Positions 21,979 through 31,540 of a stretch of 64,000 nt of DNA are shown here, piece after piece. A program made the position numbers and the translations under genes. Location: assembly GCA_002104905.1 (NCBI GenBank), contig MCFE01000485.1, positions 1 through 64,000 on the forward strand, read 5' to 3'. Below the pieces are notes generated by a model. That model worked only from the letters and a program-made list of their open reading frames with translations, was not told the DNA's origin and made no database searches. Numbering within the stretch: the stretch's first letter is position 1; each line of letters opens with the position of its first letter. Source of the DNA: Basidiobolus meristosporus CBS 931.73 (Eukaryota; Basidiobolomycota; Basidiobolomycetes; Basidiobolales; Basidiobolaceae).

Positions 21979-22327
21979 TGTTGTAAAAATTTGTAATTCC
22001 ACCTAAATATTCACCTAACTTAGTCACTTAGATCATTACCCTCAAATCCTAGAGAATACTGACCAAATTCCTTGTTGGGATTTACTTAGAATATTTTCAC
22101 CAAAATACCAGGTACCCAGAACATGAGAATTCTCCAAGTTGTTCAAACAGCCCCAAACTTTGCACACATGTTCTTGGGACCTTCCTTAACCTATTCTACA
22201 TGTTTGTAATGCCAAGACCATGTAAAAGTATAAATAGTACTTTTATATTCAATAAATCATTAAGTGAAAACCACATAATCTACTTGATCTCCAAATCACT
22301 TCCAATATCCCCAAGACTCTTACAACA
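21979..22327 (+). repeat. 3' LTR of the complete copia element
   Basis: Same length as the 5' LTR and identical except for 11 substitutions that I count by eye, ending ACAACA before the AATTC duplication. Confidence 0.9.
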
Positions 22328-22926
22328 AATTCTTCATCCAGGAGCCTTCCATATACGTAATTTAAGATCAAATCTTCAATTCTGGACTCTAGGGCTGATA
22401 CAAGGCCCTGAAACTCATCTGTCAGGCTATTCAGGATGGTAACTATCACATCCTCACTGGTAGTTGGTATGCTCACAGATTCCATTTCATCTACCAGCAG
22501 GGTAATTCTGTTAATTAGATTTTTCATTTCTTCTCCTGGCTGCATCATTGTGGTAAAGAATTTTCATCTCAGATACATTTTCTTGGCAGCTGAACATGAC
22601 TGGTAGGTGTCTTCTAATGCCTTCCAGGCATCTTTTGCCATTTTGCTCTTGAGTAACAAATTATCAATTTGTCTTTAACATTGAAGCATGTGCAGTTAAA
22701 GGCACTTTGTTCTTTCTTCTGGTACTTTAAGGCTTCCTCTCCCATGTTTTTAGGAGGGCATTCTTCTCCCATGACAATATCCCAAAGGCCTCTTTCTTGT
22801 AGCAGCATCTTCATCTTCACCTTCCACACTTGATGGTTAGATCCATCCAACTTTTCAGCAGAGGGAGAAGTTATAGTAATAGCAGTAATAGACATTGCAG
22901 AGAGTGACAGCTTGGGGCTCATAACC
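22328..22926 (-). pseudogene. Outer minus-strand copia: gag N-terminal half and PBS
   Basis: Minus-strand gag continues from the other side of the nested element: GRLLDEE at the insertion site, then LVDEMESVSIPTTSEDVIVT, MQPGEEMKN, and on 22680-22926 the start MSPKLSLSAM and EKLDGSNHQVWKVKMKMLLQ. The half-tRNA PBS complement (GGGCTCATAACC, 22915-22926) abuts the LTR. Stops break the frame. Confidence 0.85.
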
Positions 22927-23210
22927 TGTTGTAAGAGTCTTGGAGATATTGGAAGTGATTGGGAGGACAAGTAGATTATGTGGTTCTCGCTTAATGATAT
23001 ATTAAATGTAAAAGTAGTATTGATACTCTTACATTGTATTGGCATAACAAGTATGTAGAATAGGCTTAGGAAGGTCTCAAAAGCATGTGTGCAAAGCTTG
23101 GGGCTGTTAGGACAACTTTGGGAATTTTCATGTTCTGGGTACCTAGTATTTGGTGATAATATTCTAAGTAAATCCCAACAAAGAATTTGGTCAGTATCCT
23201 CTAGAATTTG
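22927..23210 (-). mobile_element. 5' LTR of the outer minus-strand element, truncated
   Basis: Starts TGTTGTAAGAGTC after the PBS complement and follows the reverse consensus for 284 bp to CTCTAGAATTTG, where a plus-strand LTR begins. About 60 bp of the far end are missing. Confidence 0.8.
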
Positions 23211-23558
23211 TCTTGTAAAGATTTGTAATTCCACCTAAATATTCACCTAACTTAGTCACTTAGATCATTACCTTCAAATCCTAGAGGATACTGACCAAAT
23301 TCTTTGCTGGGATTTACTTAGAATATTTTCACCAAATACTAGGTACCCAGAACATGAAAATTCCCAAAGTTGTCCAAACAGCCCTAAACCTTGCACACAT
23401 GCTCTTGAGACCTTTCTGAGCCTATTCTACAAGTTTGCTAGGCCATGACAATGTAAAAGTATAAATACTTCTTTTACATTTAATATATCATTAAGTGAAA
23501 ACCACATAATCCACTTGTTCCCCCAATCACTTACAATATCCCCTAGACTTTTACAACA
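23211..23558 (+). mobile_element. Family A LTR, plus orientation, near complete
   Basis: From TCTTGTAAAGATTTG (consensus TGTTGT) to TTTTACAACA. It lies tail to tail against the truncated minus LTR and is followed by the second part of LTR 1. With LTR 2 at 13285 it could be the pair that bounded an element inserted into LTR 1. Confidence 0.8.
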
Positions 23559-24095
23559 TAGACAGCCACAAACTTACCGTGTATTTATTTGAGACCTCTC
23601 TAAGCATAGCCTACATGTTTGTTTTGCCAATATCATGTAAAGTATAAGTATTACTTTGACATTCAATAAATCATTAAGTGAAAACTCTTGAAATTATTAA
23701 GTTGTCACCTAAGTATTCATGCTAACTTAGTCACACATATCTTACTCTGTGATTAACATTCTGTCCTGTCCAACTTTCTTGTTGGGATTTACTTGCAATA
23801 TATTCACCAAATTATAAGGTACCAAGATTGTGACTTTTCTCAAAGTTGTCCAAAAGACCCCAAACTTTGCACACAAATTCTTGGGACCTTCCTTAATAGA
23901 CTCTGCACGTTTATTTGCTCTACTTTATCAAAAGTACAAATACCAAACTTTTGATCAATAATTCTACAAGTGAATAGCATGTAAGTCCTCTAGTTCCCCA
24001 CATCACTTCCAATATTCATCAGAATATTGCAACAAAAACCACATAATCTACTTGTTTTCCTAATCACTTCCAATATCTCCAAAACTCTTACAACA
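23559..24095 (+). mobile_element. Second part of LTR 1, itself split by a family B LTR
   Basis: It begins TAGACAGCCACAAACTT, just where LTR 1 broke off at 13284, and continues to AAGTGAAAAC (23685). After the family B LTR it resumes at AAAACCACATAATCTAC (24035) and ends CTTACAACA at 24095. The next sequence is unlike any repeat here, so 24095/24096 is the edge of the nest. Confidence 0.75.
23686..24034 (+). mobile_element. Solo family B copia LTR inserted in LTR 1
   Basis: 349 bp ending GAATATTGCAACA, similar to the LTRs of the family B element at 51426-54306 (shared CATGCTAACTT, GTACAAATACC and GATCAATAATTCTACAAGTG blocks). It is flanked by the exact duplication AAAAC (23681-23685 and 24035-24039). 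Confidence 0.85.
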
Positions 24096-24497
24096 CTTAT
24101 GGTGCACAGCAATTTTTATGGCAATTGAAAAGTGATGCCCATTCATTTGACCCTGCCAAAAACATACCTTGGTAGGTGTGGCATCAAGTGAAGCATATGG
24201 CTGGACGGTAGCACTGTGGTGCCAGAGGTTCAGGATAGATATGTCAGGCAGGTCATGTTAGTTTATTGACCACTTCAGATGGAATGGAATCAGCACTGAT
24301 TAACGGCATAATTATGGAATAAACGCAAGATGATACCACATTTAGAATGACTGCTAAGCAGGCTAAGGGAAGGGCGTTCCAGAGCCAATATGGTGCTAGA
24401 AGTTGATTTGTCCAGAGTAAGGAAGGAAAGGGAATTGAGAATCAGTGTGCAACAAGGCTTGGCTAGCAGTCTGCACAGAAGCACTAGTAGAGCATCA
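24096..24497. other. Edge of the host island, downstream of GOT1
   Basis: No repeat or gene recognised. It is more GC-rich and complex than the retrotransposon nest to the left, and probably contains the 3' untranslated region of the GOT1-like gene. Confidence 0.5.
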
Positions 24498-25093
24498 TCA
24501 GGAGCTAATAAGCCCTGGAGAATATAGGAAGGTTCCATAAACGTCCGATGAGAGGTAACTTCCGGAGGAAGCTCAGCACCACTGGGAAGAAATCACTAAA
24601 TCAAGGCTCAGTACTGTGGAGCTAGCAGAAGGAAGCGAACCGGACAGGGGATACTTTACCCAAAGAGATTGACGAAACCAAACAGCTCAATGATCATTCC
24701 AACCATAGGCCATTTGACAAGCACCAGAAAGATCCCACCAAGGAAGCACACGGTGCCCCCCAGCTTGTTTCGCTGGGCAAAGAAACCAAGGGTCTTTTGT
24801 AACCCGATCAGAAGCGTGATGCCGGCGAGGAAGAAGAGCTACAGAGGAAGGGTAGGAATAAGCATTAAGTGGCTGGGCACAAAAGAGTATAGGAGTGATG
24901 GTATACAAACGTACGTTTCCGATGGCCAGAAGGCCAGAATCGAATAGGAGAAGCACACCAAGCACCATAAAGAGGCCTCCAAAGGAGGTCAATCCCACCC
25001 CTATCTCTAAAGACAGATGCAACATTCAGTCATGATTGGTACCACCTACGGCGAGATCAAGCAATACAAACTTTGAGCGTCTGACAACCACAT
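24498..25093 (-). CDS. GOT1: GOT1-like Golgi vesicle-transport membrane protein, four exons
   Basis: Exons on the minus strand are 25093-25072, 25006-24915, 24838-24660 and 24594-24498, giving 129 residues with the frame preserved over introns of 65, 76 and 65 bp, all GT-AG. The protein starts [20 protein letters not shown] and continues with [52 protein letters not shown] and [17 protein letters not shown]. This matches the Got1/Sft2 family along its length (yeast Got1 is 138 residues) with four hydrophobic segments. Got1 acts at the ER-Golgi interface, in vesicle fusion and coat function. The first exon has only 22 nt. Family assignment is firm; the exact C-terminus ([15 protein letters not shown]) is less conserved. 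Confidence 0.9.
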
Positions 25094-26547
25094 AGCAAAG
25101 TAGGCAATAGGAGAAGAAGCAAAGGACCTCCTGTCCTTCAGATCACAACAACAACGTCAAGAGATCATCCAATAGAAGCTCGACAATGCGGAACGCATTA
25201 CGAAAGAGTGTGTCACAAACACTGGAGGAATGAAACCATCATCGAAACATGCCGGATGGCAGTAATATGGAGTGGGCACAACGAAACACTGTTGAAAGGC
25301 GCATTCGAGCAGATATAGCCCTAGCAACTCGGGACACCATGCTGAAGAACCTGCACCTTAGCAGCAACAAGTATCGACCCCACCCGCAGCAGTGCGTAGG
25401 GGCAACTAGAGCCTAAGCGTTTGCTGTTGAGCTAGGCTGGCGATGGGAGTGGCCACCAACAAGCTCAAGCGAGTGGAAATAAGAATCAGATGAACATTCT
25501 AGCCCATGCTCTAGATGCCTACTGATCGGGGTAGGACTCTGAAAAGGGCAATCTTCAGATGTTGATCGGATGCTGCTATATTTAGCTGGCTATCCCATTA
25601 GAATGCACCTGATTGGTGGGGGAGCCGTCTAAGTCCATCCGCGCAAACCGTTGTATTGGCAAGGCATCCTCACTCCAGGTGGTTTTCCAAGCGGCCGAAT
25701 CGCTTTCGGCATTCTGATGCATCTAGTGCGCCGAAGTAGCCATCCCAATGATCGCGGGCCAAATATGGCGAGCAGGAATGAAACCGGTGGGTGCTTGGAT
25801 AGATAATAGGCCACGTTGATCAATCTCGAAATCCGCGGTGCCTTTTTCACATGGATAGCTTGGGGCGCCGTGAATCCCTATCCCTGCGCTTCCTGATCCC
25901 CCATTCGCGTGGCAGACACCCGCCTGTTTCGCCAGATGCTATCAGGCAGATGAAGTTCCACACAGTGCCGCCCGATGGACTGAAGCTAGCGGAGCCTGAT
26001 GGACGACCACCTCGCATGGCCAGCCAATCCATGACATCAACGATAGTTGTATCACGCATGCTATCCATGCAGTGCCCTCCTGATTTCGGACTTCATTTGG
26101 TAGCCGCAAGGCTTAGGCATCTGCACCTGCCTATATTATGCAATCCAACTCAAGCTTTAGTACAGATTGCGCTCAGGAAACCCCTCGTTATCCTCTCAAA
26201 TGCTTCCATTTTAAGTCTACTTATGGACAGTAGTGACTAGAAATCCTGGCCTAACATGGAGAATCTGGTAATGATGGACAACTTCGGGTTCGAATGAAAA
26301 ATTTCCATTCGAAAAAAAGATGATCTTTATCTTTCTGGATCCACGTCTGAATTGGGAATGGCCGCTGCCAATGGCTGGCCGCGCTCCCGATGATGCCTTA
26401 TTTCACATTCGCCAGCGGGCCAATCAGCCGAAGGCAGGGAGTTTGTACCTCAGTGAGTCATTTTAGGTATTTAAGAGGTTTTTGGGCCGAAGCAATGTCT
26501 AACACTTGAGACGATCTTGCTTCTCTGGTATTTGACGACTCGGCATC
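25094..26547. other. Divergent intergenic region between GOT1 and MTHFR
   Basis: The two genes are transcribed away from each other, so this 1.45 kb should hold both promoters. Open frames occur on both strands at 25629-26240 (up to 129 codons), but they overlap antiparallel and resemble nothing I know. I do not call them genes. Confidence 0.5.
26289..26313. promoter_or_regulatory. Perfect 8-bp palindrome upstream of MTHFR
   Basis: TTCGAATG and CATTCGAA are exact reverse complements separated by nine A/T-rich bases, 235 bp before the MTHFR start codon. The form suits a dimeric transcription-factor site, but no factor can be named from sequence. Confidence 0.4.
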
Positions 26548-28372
26548 ATGAAGGTCATCACAAAGATTGAGCAGGCCACTGCAGAGAACAGACCCTTCTG
26601 GTCCTTCGAGTACTTCCCTCCCAAGACGCAACAGGTAATCTCTTGGCTCGCTCTTCATTCATCTGCACCGTCCTAACTCCCCTTCCCCGTATCCGTAGGG
26701 TATCAACAACTTGTATGATCGCATGGAGCGCATGTACAAGCTCGGCCCCACTTTCATCGATGTCACTTGGGGTGCCGGTGGGTCGACCTCCGACCTGACC
26801 CTTGAGCTTTGCGACACTGCCCAGAGCGTCTACGGTCTAGAAACCACCATGCATTTGACCTGTACCAACATGCCCAAAGAGCAGATCGATTTTGCGTTGA
26901 AGAAAGCCAAAGAATGCGGGATCCAAAACATTCTGGCTTTGAGAGGTGATCCTCCTCGGGGCCAGGAGGTTTGGACCGCTTGCGAGTCGGGCTTCTCCAA
27001 CGCCGTCGATCTGGTCAGATACATCCGTGAGCAGTATGGGGATTACTTCTGCGTATCGGTGGCTGGCTACCCTGAGGGCCATCTTGATGCCACCTCCTTT
27101 GAGGAGGACTTGCGATTCCTTAAAGAAAAGGTAGACGCTGGTGCCGATTACATAGTGACCCAGCTCTTTTACGACGTCGAGCTTTTCCTCGAGTGGGTGA
27201 AGAAATGTCGGGAGATCGGGATCCAGTGCCCCATCCTGCCTGGGATTCTCCCAATTCAGAATTACAACGGGTTCAAGCGCATGACTACCCTGTGCAAAAC
27301 TTTCGTCCCTCAGGCGATCTTGGATGAATTGGAGCCCATCAAAGAAGACGACCAAGCAGTGAAAGATTACGGCGTCCGTCTGGCCATCAGCATGTGCAGA
27401 AGAATGCAGGAGGAGGGCATCCTCGGGTTCCACTTCTACACGTTGAACCTCGAGCGTTCCACGCGCCTGGTCCTCGAAGGGCTCAACTTCGTGCCCGCTC
27501 AGGAGACCGTTCGCCCACTTCCCTGGAACCCTTCCCTTTCGAAGAAGCGTGCCAACGAGAACGTCCGACCCATCTTCTGGAGAAACCGTGTCAAGAGTTA
27601 CATCGCTCGCACAGAAAATTGGGATGATTTTCCCAACGGACGATGGGGTGATTCTCGCTCCCCAGCATATGGTAACCTGGGTGTCCACGGAGTCTCTTTG
27701 AAGCAGTCGATGAAGGAAGCTAAACAATTGTGGAAATCCCCACAAAATCTCTCGGAGATATGCCAGTTGTTTGCCGACTACTGCAGTGGCAAGGTCCTTG
27801 CCCTTCCATGGAGTGACCAGCCCTTGTTGCCGGAGTCGGGTGCGATTACTGAGAAACTGGTCAACATCAACCGACTCGGCTACCTCACGATCAACAGCCA
27901 GCCCGCTGTCAACGGGGTCGAATCCTCCCACAAAGTCCATGGATGGGGCCCTCAGAACGGGTATGTTTATCAGAAAGCGTACCTTGAATTCTTTGTGTCC
28001 CCCGAAGCACTGGACCGACTGGTGCACAAGATCAACCAAGATCCCTATATCACCTACTACGCCATCAACAAGCAAGGGGATTTGCGCACCAACACCCAAT
28101 CCGACGAACCTAACGCTGTCACATGGGGAATCTTCCCCGGCAAACAGATTGTGCAGCCCACCATTGTTGAAGCCTACAGCTTCACTGTCTGGAAAGACGA
28201 GGCGTTCGAGTTGTGGGGAGAGTGGGCCAAGGTGTACGAGCCCGAAGAACCCACCCGTCAATGCATAGAGTCCATCATGGACAACTGGTACCTTGTCAAC
28301 GTCGTGCACAACGACTATCAAGATGCTGACGCGATCTTCAAGATATTCGACATCGAAGACGAACAACAATAA
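26548..28372 (+). CDS. MET13: Methylenetetrahydrofolate reductase, two exons
   Basis: Exon 1 (26548-26634) encodes MKVITKIEQATAENRPFWSF and EYFPPKTQQ. A 64-bp intron (26635-26698, branch-like CTAAC at 26673) leads in phase 0 to exon 2 (26699-28372), 586 residues in all, close to other eukaryotic MTHFRs. The enzyme reduces 5,10-methylene-THF to 5-methyl-THF for methionine synthesis, using FAD and NAD(P)H, in the cytosol. The N-terminal TIM barrel carries the Glu in SFEYFPPK (residue 21) and the LRGDPP motif (Asp about 113). From about residue 340 comes the eukaryotic regulatory domain that binds S-adenosylmethionine (TWGIFPGKQIVQPT, WKDEAFELWGEWA). Fungi have two paralogues, Met12 and Met13; I chose Met13 by impression only. 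The long antisense open frame is a codon-bias shadow. Confidence 0.95.
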
Positions 28373-29826
28373 TTCATCCCCCTACCTAGACCCCTTCCCC
28401 TACTGCCACCACGGACACTGTTTAGCTACGTCAATGAATCATACATCTACGGACATTTTCATATATTTGCACACATTGTAACCCTAGTATATCTACTCAT
28501 AAATGGACAATCATCAGCAACGCGAACCACATCCATCTGCTTATCCTGTGCTTCATTGAATATTCGAGGTACTCCACCGCCGGTGTCCTACACGAATCAT
28601 CGCAAACACCACCGTCGACCAAATATGGCCGTGGTGTTCAAATCTCACATCTAGGCATCTAATCGACCGGTTCGAATGTGTGATCGCATGATACCAACTC
28701 GGTGGTCACCCAACGGGATTGATCCTTGATTCATCAAGCCATATTTGGGGCGGCCGTTTTCCTTTAGAGCACAGCTTTCAAGTTCATGCGCACGTGAATA
28801 GGGATCATGGATGTGACAAGGTTTGCCAGTCGGGTTGCTTGCGGATGATTTCAAGCTGGTATCCACCCGCACCGACGACTTTGGCTCTCACTTGTACCAC
28901 CCCGAACCCTTGGATCATCATGGCCAGCGGTGATTGGCTCAAGTCGAGCCATGCGGTTGCCGTGGTTTACCTTTACACCTCGATGGAGTGGAGTTTGAGT
29001 CATTGGTGTAGAGAGGCATTAATCTAGAGTGTAGTGAATTTGCAGGCAGGTGCGTGTGCCATACTGAGCCTTGCTTAAGGAAGGGCGGTTTCCTGGCAAT
29101 CAGAATATACGACCGCACTACTTTCCGCGTGGAGTGGCCAAAGAAGCAGTGTCACAATCACTCACCCGGCATCTATCTTGACTCTTTGCGGGTACGGTGA
29201 GATCGATTTCAGTCATATCACGAATGATTCCAGTGAAATATGATTCATCTTGACTTACTGACTTGAACCTGTCAGATCCGACTCTGGAGGGGGGGGGCGC
29301 TTTGCTTGTGGGTGACGAAACCTGTGAAGCCATACACCACCCGGAAGATACCTATGTGTCATCTGGATCCTTGATATCTCGAATCACATCTTGCATCTGC
29401 TTGTTGTCTGTCCACAATCATTATCTGCGAGTGACCTGGTCAGATGGTAGCCCCTACCCCCAAGTCTGTGATCATGAAAACCTCTTTTGTGTGTATGGGA
29501 GAACCCGGAGGGTGGTATAGGGGATTAAATCCAGCCACATCTAGGATTTCCCAACAAGTACACTGCGCTCATTCTTTCATTTAGCAGCCTTGATCACCAG
29601 CAGTGTAATCCAAGATATCATCATGGAGTTGAGGTTGAAGGAAGGGGAAGCAGACTAGTCGCATACTGATCATGTGGATCCTGTTATGCATGAACAGTGA
29701 GCCACTATCATGGACAGAAAATACAATGCTTAGAATGAGCAGAGATACTAGAGTAGCCTGGGGCACTATTCCCCAGCATTATTTCACTTCTTGCATACTA
29801 TTAGTCATAGTCGCTTATGGTTGCAA
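28373..29826. other. Intergenic stretch without a defensible gene
   Basis: Contains the MTHFR 3' region. Open frames of 60-100 codons exist on both strands without recognisable motifs or splice-linked continuity. A run of nine G at 29290-29298 is the only simple-sequence feature. Confidence 0.5.
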
Positions 29827-30392
29827 TGTTGTAAATATCGAGTTTACACCTAAACCATTCATGTCCCTTTAGATTCTATTTAGTTTATTGCAAAATCATG
29901 AGTTTTTCACTTGAAATTTAGTTTGTAAGACATCTCAATAGGTCAATAAGTGAATATCATGCAATTCCTCTTGCTCTCTAATTTGCCTTCAATACTCCCT
30001 TGAATCGTGCAAAAAATAATTCATGACTACGCAATATGCTAAATAGAAACTTCGGATGCATAAATAGCTTAGGTATGAGGTATATAATTACATTAGTGTA
30101 TGCTTGTCCAAAACATCCCAGGCTTCCGAATTTGCTTTCTGATATAGACTTGTGGAAATGTCTACTATTTTGTATTGCAGGCACTTATATTCCACCTAAA
30201 TCACTCATACAGCATGAGATTTGGCGTAGCGTATGACTGAGTGATGATTATTTACTTAGGAATTAGTTGGTAAGATATTACTTTATACTCTGAATCAGTA
30301 AAGGCATGGAAGTTATCAGTATTGTCAGACTTATCCAAAAGTCCCAAACTTTGTGCACAACTTTCTTTAAGACCCTTAACGCATGTGTATTC
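29827..30392 (+). mobile_element. Degraded copia-like LTR pieces (related to family B, possibly a third family)
   Basis: From TGTTGTAAATATCGAG at 29828 to CTTGAATCGTGCAA near 30012 the order of motifs (TACACCTAA..., AATAAGTGAATATCATGCA..., CTTCAATACTCC) parallels the LTRs of families A and B, with an internal deletion. A second piece begins near 30186 (ATTCCACCTAAATCACTCAT) and runs to GCATGTGTATTC at 30392, where a family A LTR cuts in. The sequence differs from both families enough to suggest a third. Confidence 0.5.
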
Positions 30393-30782
30393 TGTTGTAA
30401 GGGTTTTAGAGATGTTGCAAGCGGCTTGGAGAACAAGTAGATTATGGGGTTTTCTCTCGATGATTTATTTAATGTAAAAATAGCATTTTACTTGTACATG
30501 CTCTTGGCAGAAAAACACTTGAGATATGTTGAGAAAGATCCCAAAATTTGGTCGGAATTCTCGAAGATTCGTAAGCCATGCTCTAGGTGACTAAGTTAGG
30601 GAAATATTTGTTATAAGAGTCTTGAAGATATTGGAAGTGATTGGGAGGACAAGTAGATTTTGTGGTTTTCACTTAATGATTTATTGAATGTAATTTGGTC
30701 AGTATTCTCTAAGATTTGAAGGTAATGATCTAAGTGACTAAGTCAGGTGAATATTTAGGTGGAATTACGAGTTTTGACAACA
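30393..30782 (-). mobile_element. Two family A LTR remnants, minus orientation, back to back
   Basis: The first (30393-30608) starts TGTTGTAAGGGTT and lacks most of its central part. The second (30609-30782) starts TGTTATAAGAGTC, has a central deletion of about 170 bp after GATTTATTGAATGTA, and ends TTTTGACAACA. Confidence 0.75.
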
Positions 30783-30922
30783 ATATTAAGGTGTATTTAC
30801 AAAATTTACATCACATGTCAGGCAACTCTTCTATTCTTCAAGTGACTTCCAATATTCCCTAGAATTTTGCAACATTTCCGACACACATTTAGATTGTATA
30901 TATCAGCTCCTCACCTAAACCA
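30783..30922 (+). mobile_element. Remnant of a third-family LTR (left part)
   Basis: Two pieces: one ends CCCTAGAATTTTGCAACA near 30873, like an LTR 3' end; the other runs from there to CTCACCTAAACCA at 30922, where the family A LTR inserted. Its continuation is at 31260. Confidence 0.5.
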
Positions 30923-31254
30923 TATTGTCAGAACTCGTAATTCCACCTAAATATTCACCTAACTTAGTCACTTAGATCATTACCTCCAAATCCTAGAGAA
31001 TACTGACCAAAATCCTTGTTGGGGTTTACTTAGAATATTTACCCAGAACATGAAAATTAGAAAAGTTGTTCAAACAGCCCCAAACTTTGCACACATGTTC
31101 TTGGGTCCTTCCTAAACTTATTCTACGTGTTTTCTATGCCAAGACCATGTAAAAGTATAAATATTACTTTTACATTCAATAAATCATTAAGTGAAAACCA
31201 CATAATCTACCTGTTCTCTCAATCACTTCCAAAATCTCCAAGACTCTTACAACA
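30923..31254 (+). mobile_element. Solo family A LTR with AACCA duplication
   Basis: 332 bp from TATTGTCAGAACTCG (consensus TGTTGT) to CTCTTACAACA. AACCA is present at 30918-30922 and 31255-31259. It carries the conserved TATA (AGTATAAATA) and AATAAA, and a short deletion near 31040. Confidence 0.9.
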
Positions 31255-31259
31255 AACCA

Positions 31260-31540
31260 CTCATATACTCGAGACTCTACTAGAACTCCATAGAACTACT
31301 TATTGGGATTCACCAGATGTATATCCACCAGTAGATCAAGGACCCAAAGCTAGTTGACTATCAAAGTAGTATCAAAGCCCTTGAACACTGCACGCACGTT
31401 TTTTCAGCTTTCTGAGTATATTTTACAAACTTGGAGAGTACAAATACCACTTCTGAATGCAAGAAGCATTTATGTGAAGGCCAAATAATCCACTAGTTCT
31501 CCCAATCATTTCCAGTAACTGCAAATCTCTCATAGCAAGT
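31260..31540 (+). mobile_element. Remnant of a third-family LTR (right part)
   Basis: It continues the LTR interrupted at 30922, with the family-typical order CTTATTGGGATTCACC, GTACAAATACCAC, AATCCACTAGTTCTCCCAATCA and an end near CTCTCATAGCAAG (consensus ...ACAACA). Confidence 0.45.

Larger units (their letters stand above)
17653..22327 (+). mobile_element. Structurally complete family A Ty1/copia element, 4675 bp, nested
   Basis: Two 349-bp LTRs (17653-18001 and 21979-22327) enclose a PBS, gag-pol remains and a polypurine tract. AATTC is present on both sides (17648-17652 and 22328-22332), and the flanking minus-strand gag sequence is continuous across the site. By eye the two LTRs differ at 11 of 349 positions (about 3%). 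The coding region is nevertheless broken in several places, so the copy cannot move by itself. Confidence 0.95.

Noticed and set aside
25629-26240. Open frames on both strands upstream of MTHFR
   Set aside because: They overlap antiparallel with no known motif, and lie where promoters are expected.
26837-28369. Antisense open frame of 510 codons opposite MTHFR
   Set aside because: It mirrors the codon bias of the MTHFR exon, has no recognisable domain and ends where the gene ends. It is a shadow frame.
28655-28680. tRNA-like B box (GGTTCGAAT)
   Set aside because: The motif lacks the following CC and no cloverleaf could be built around it. No tRNA or rRNA gene is supported in the window.
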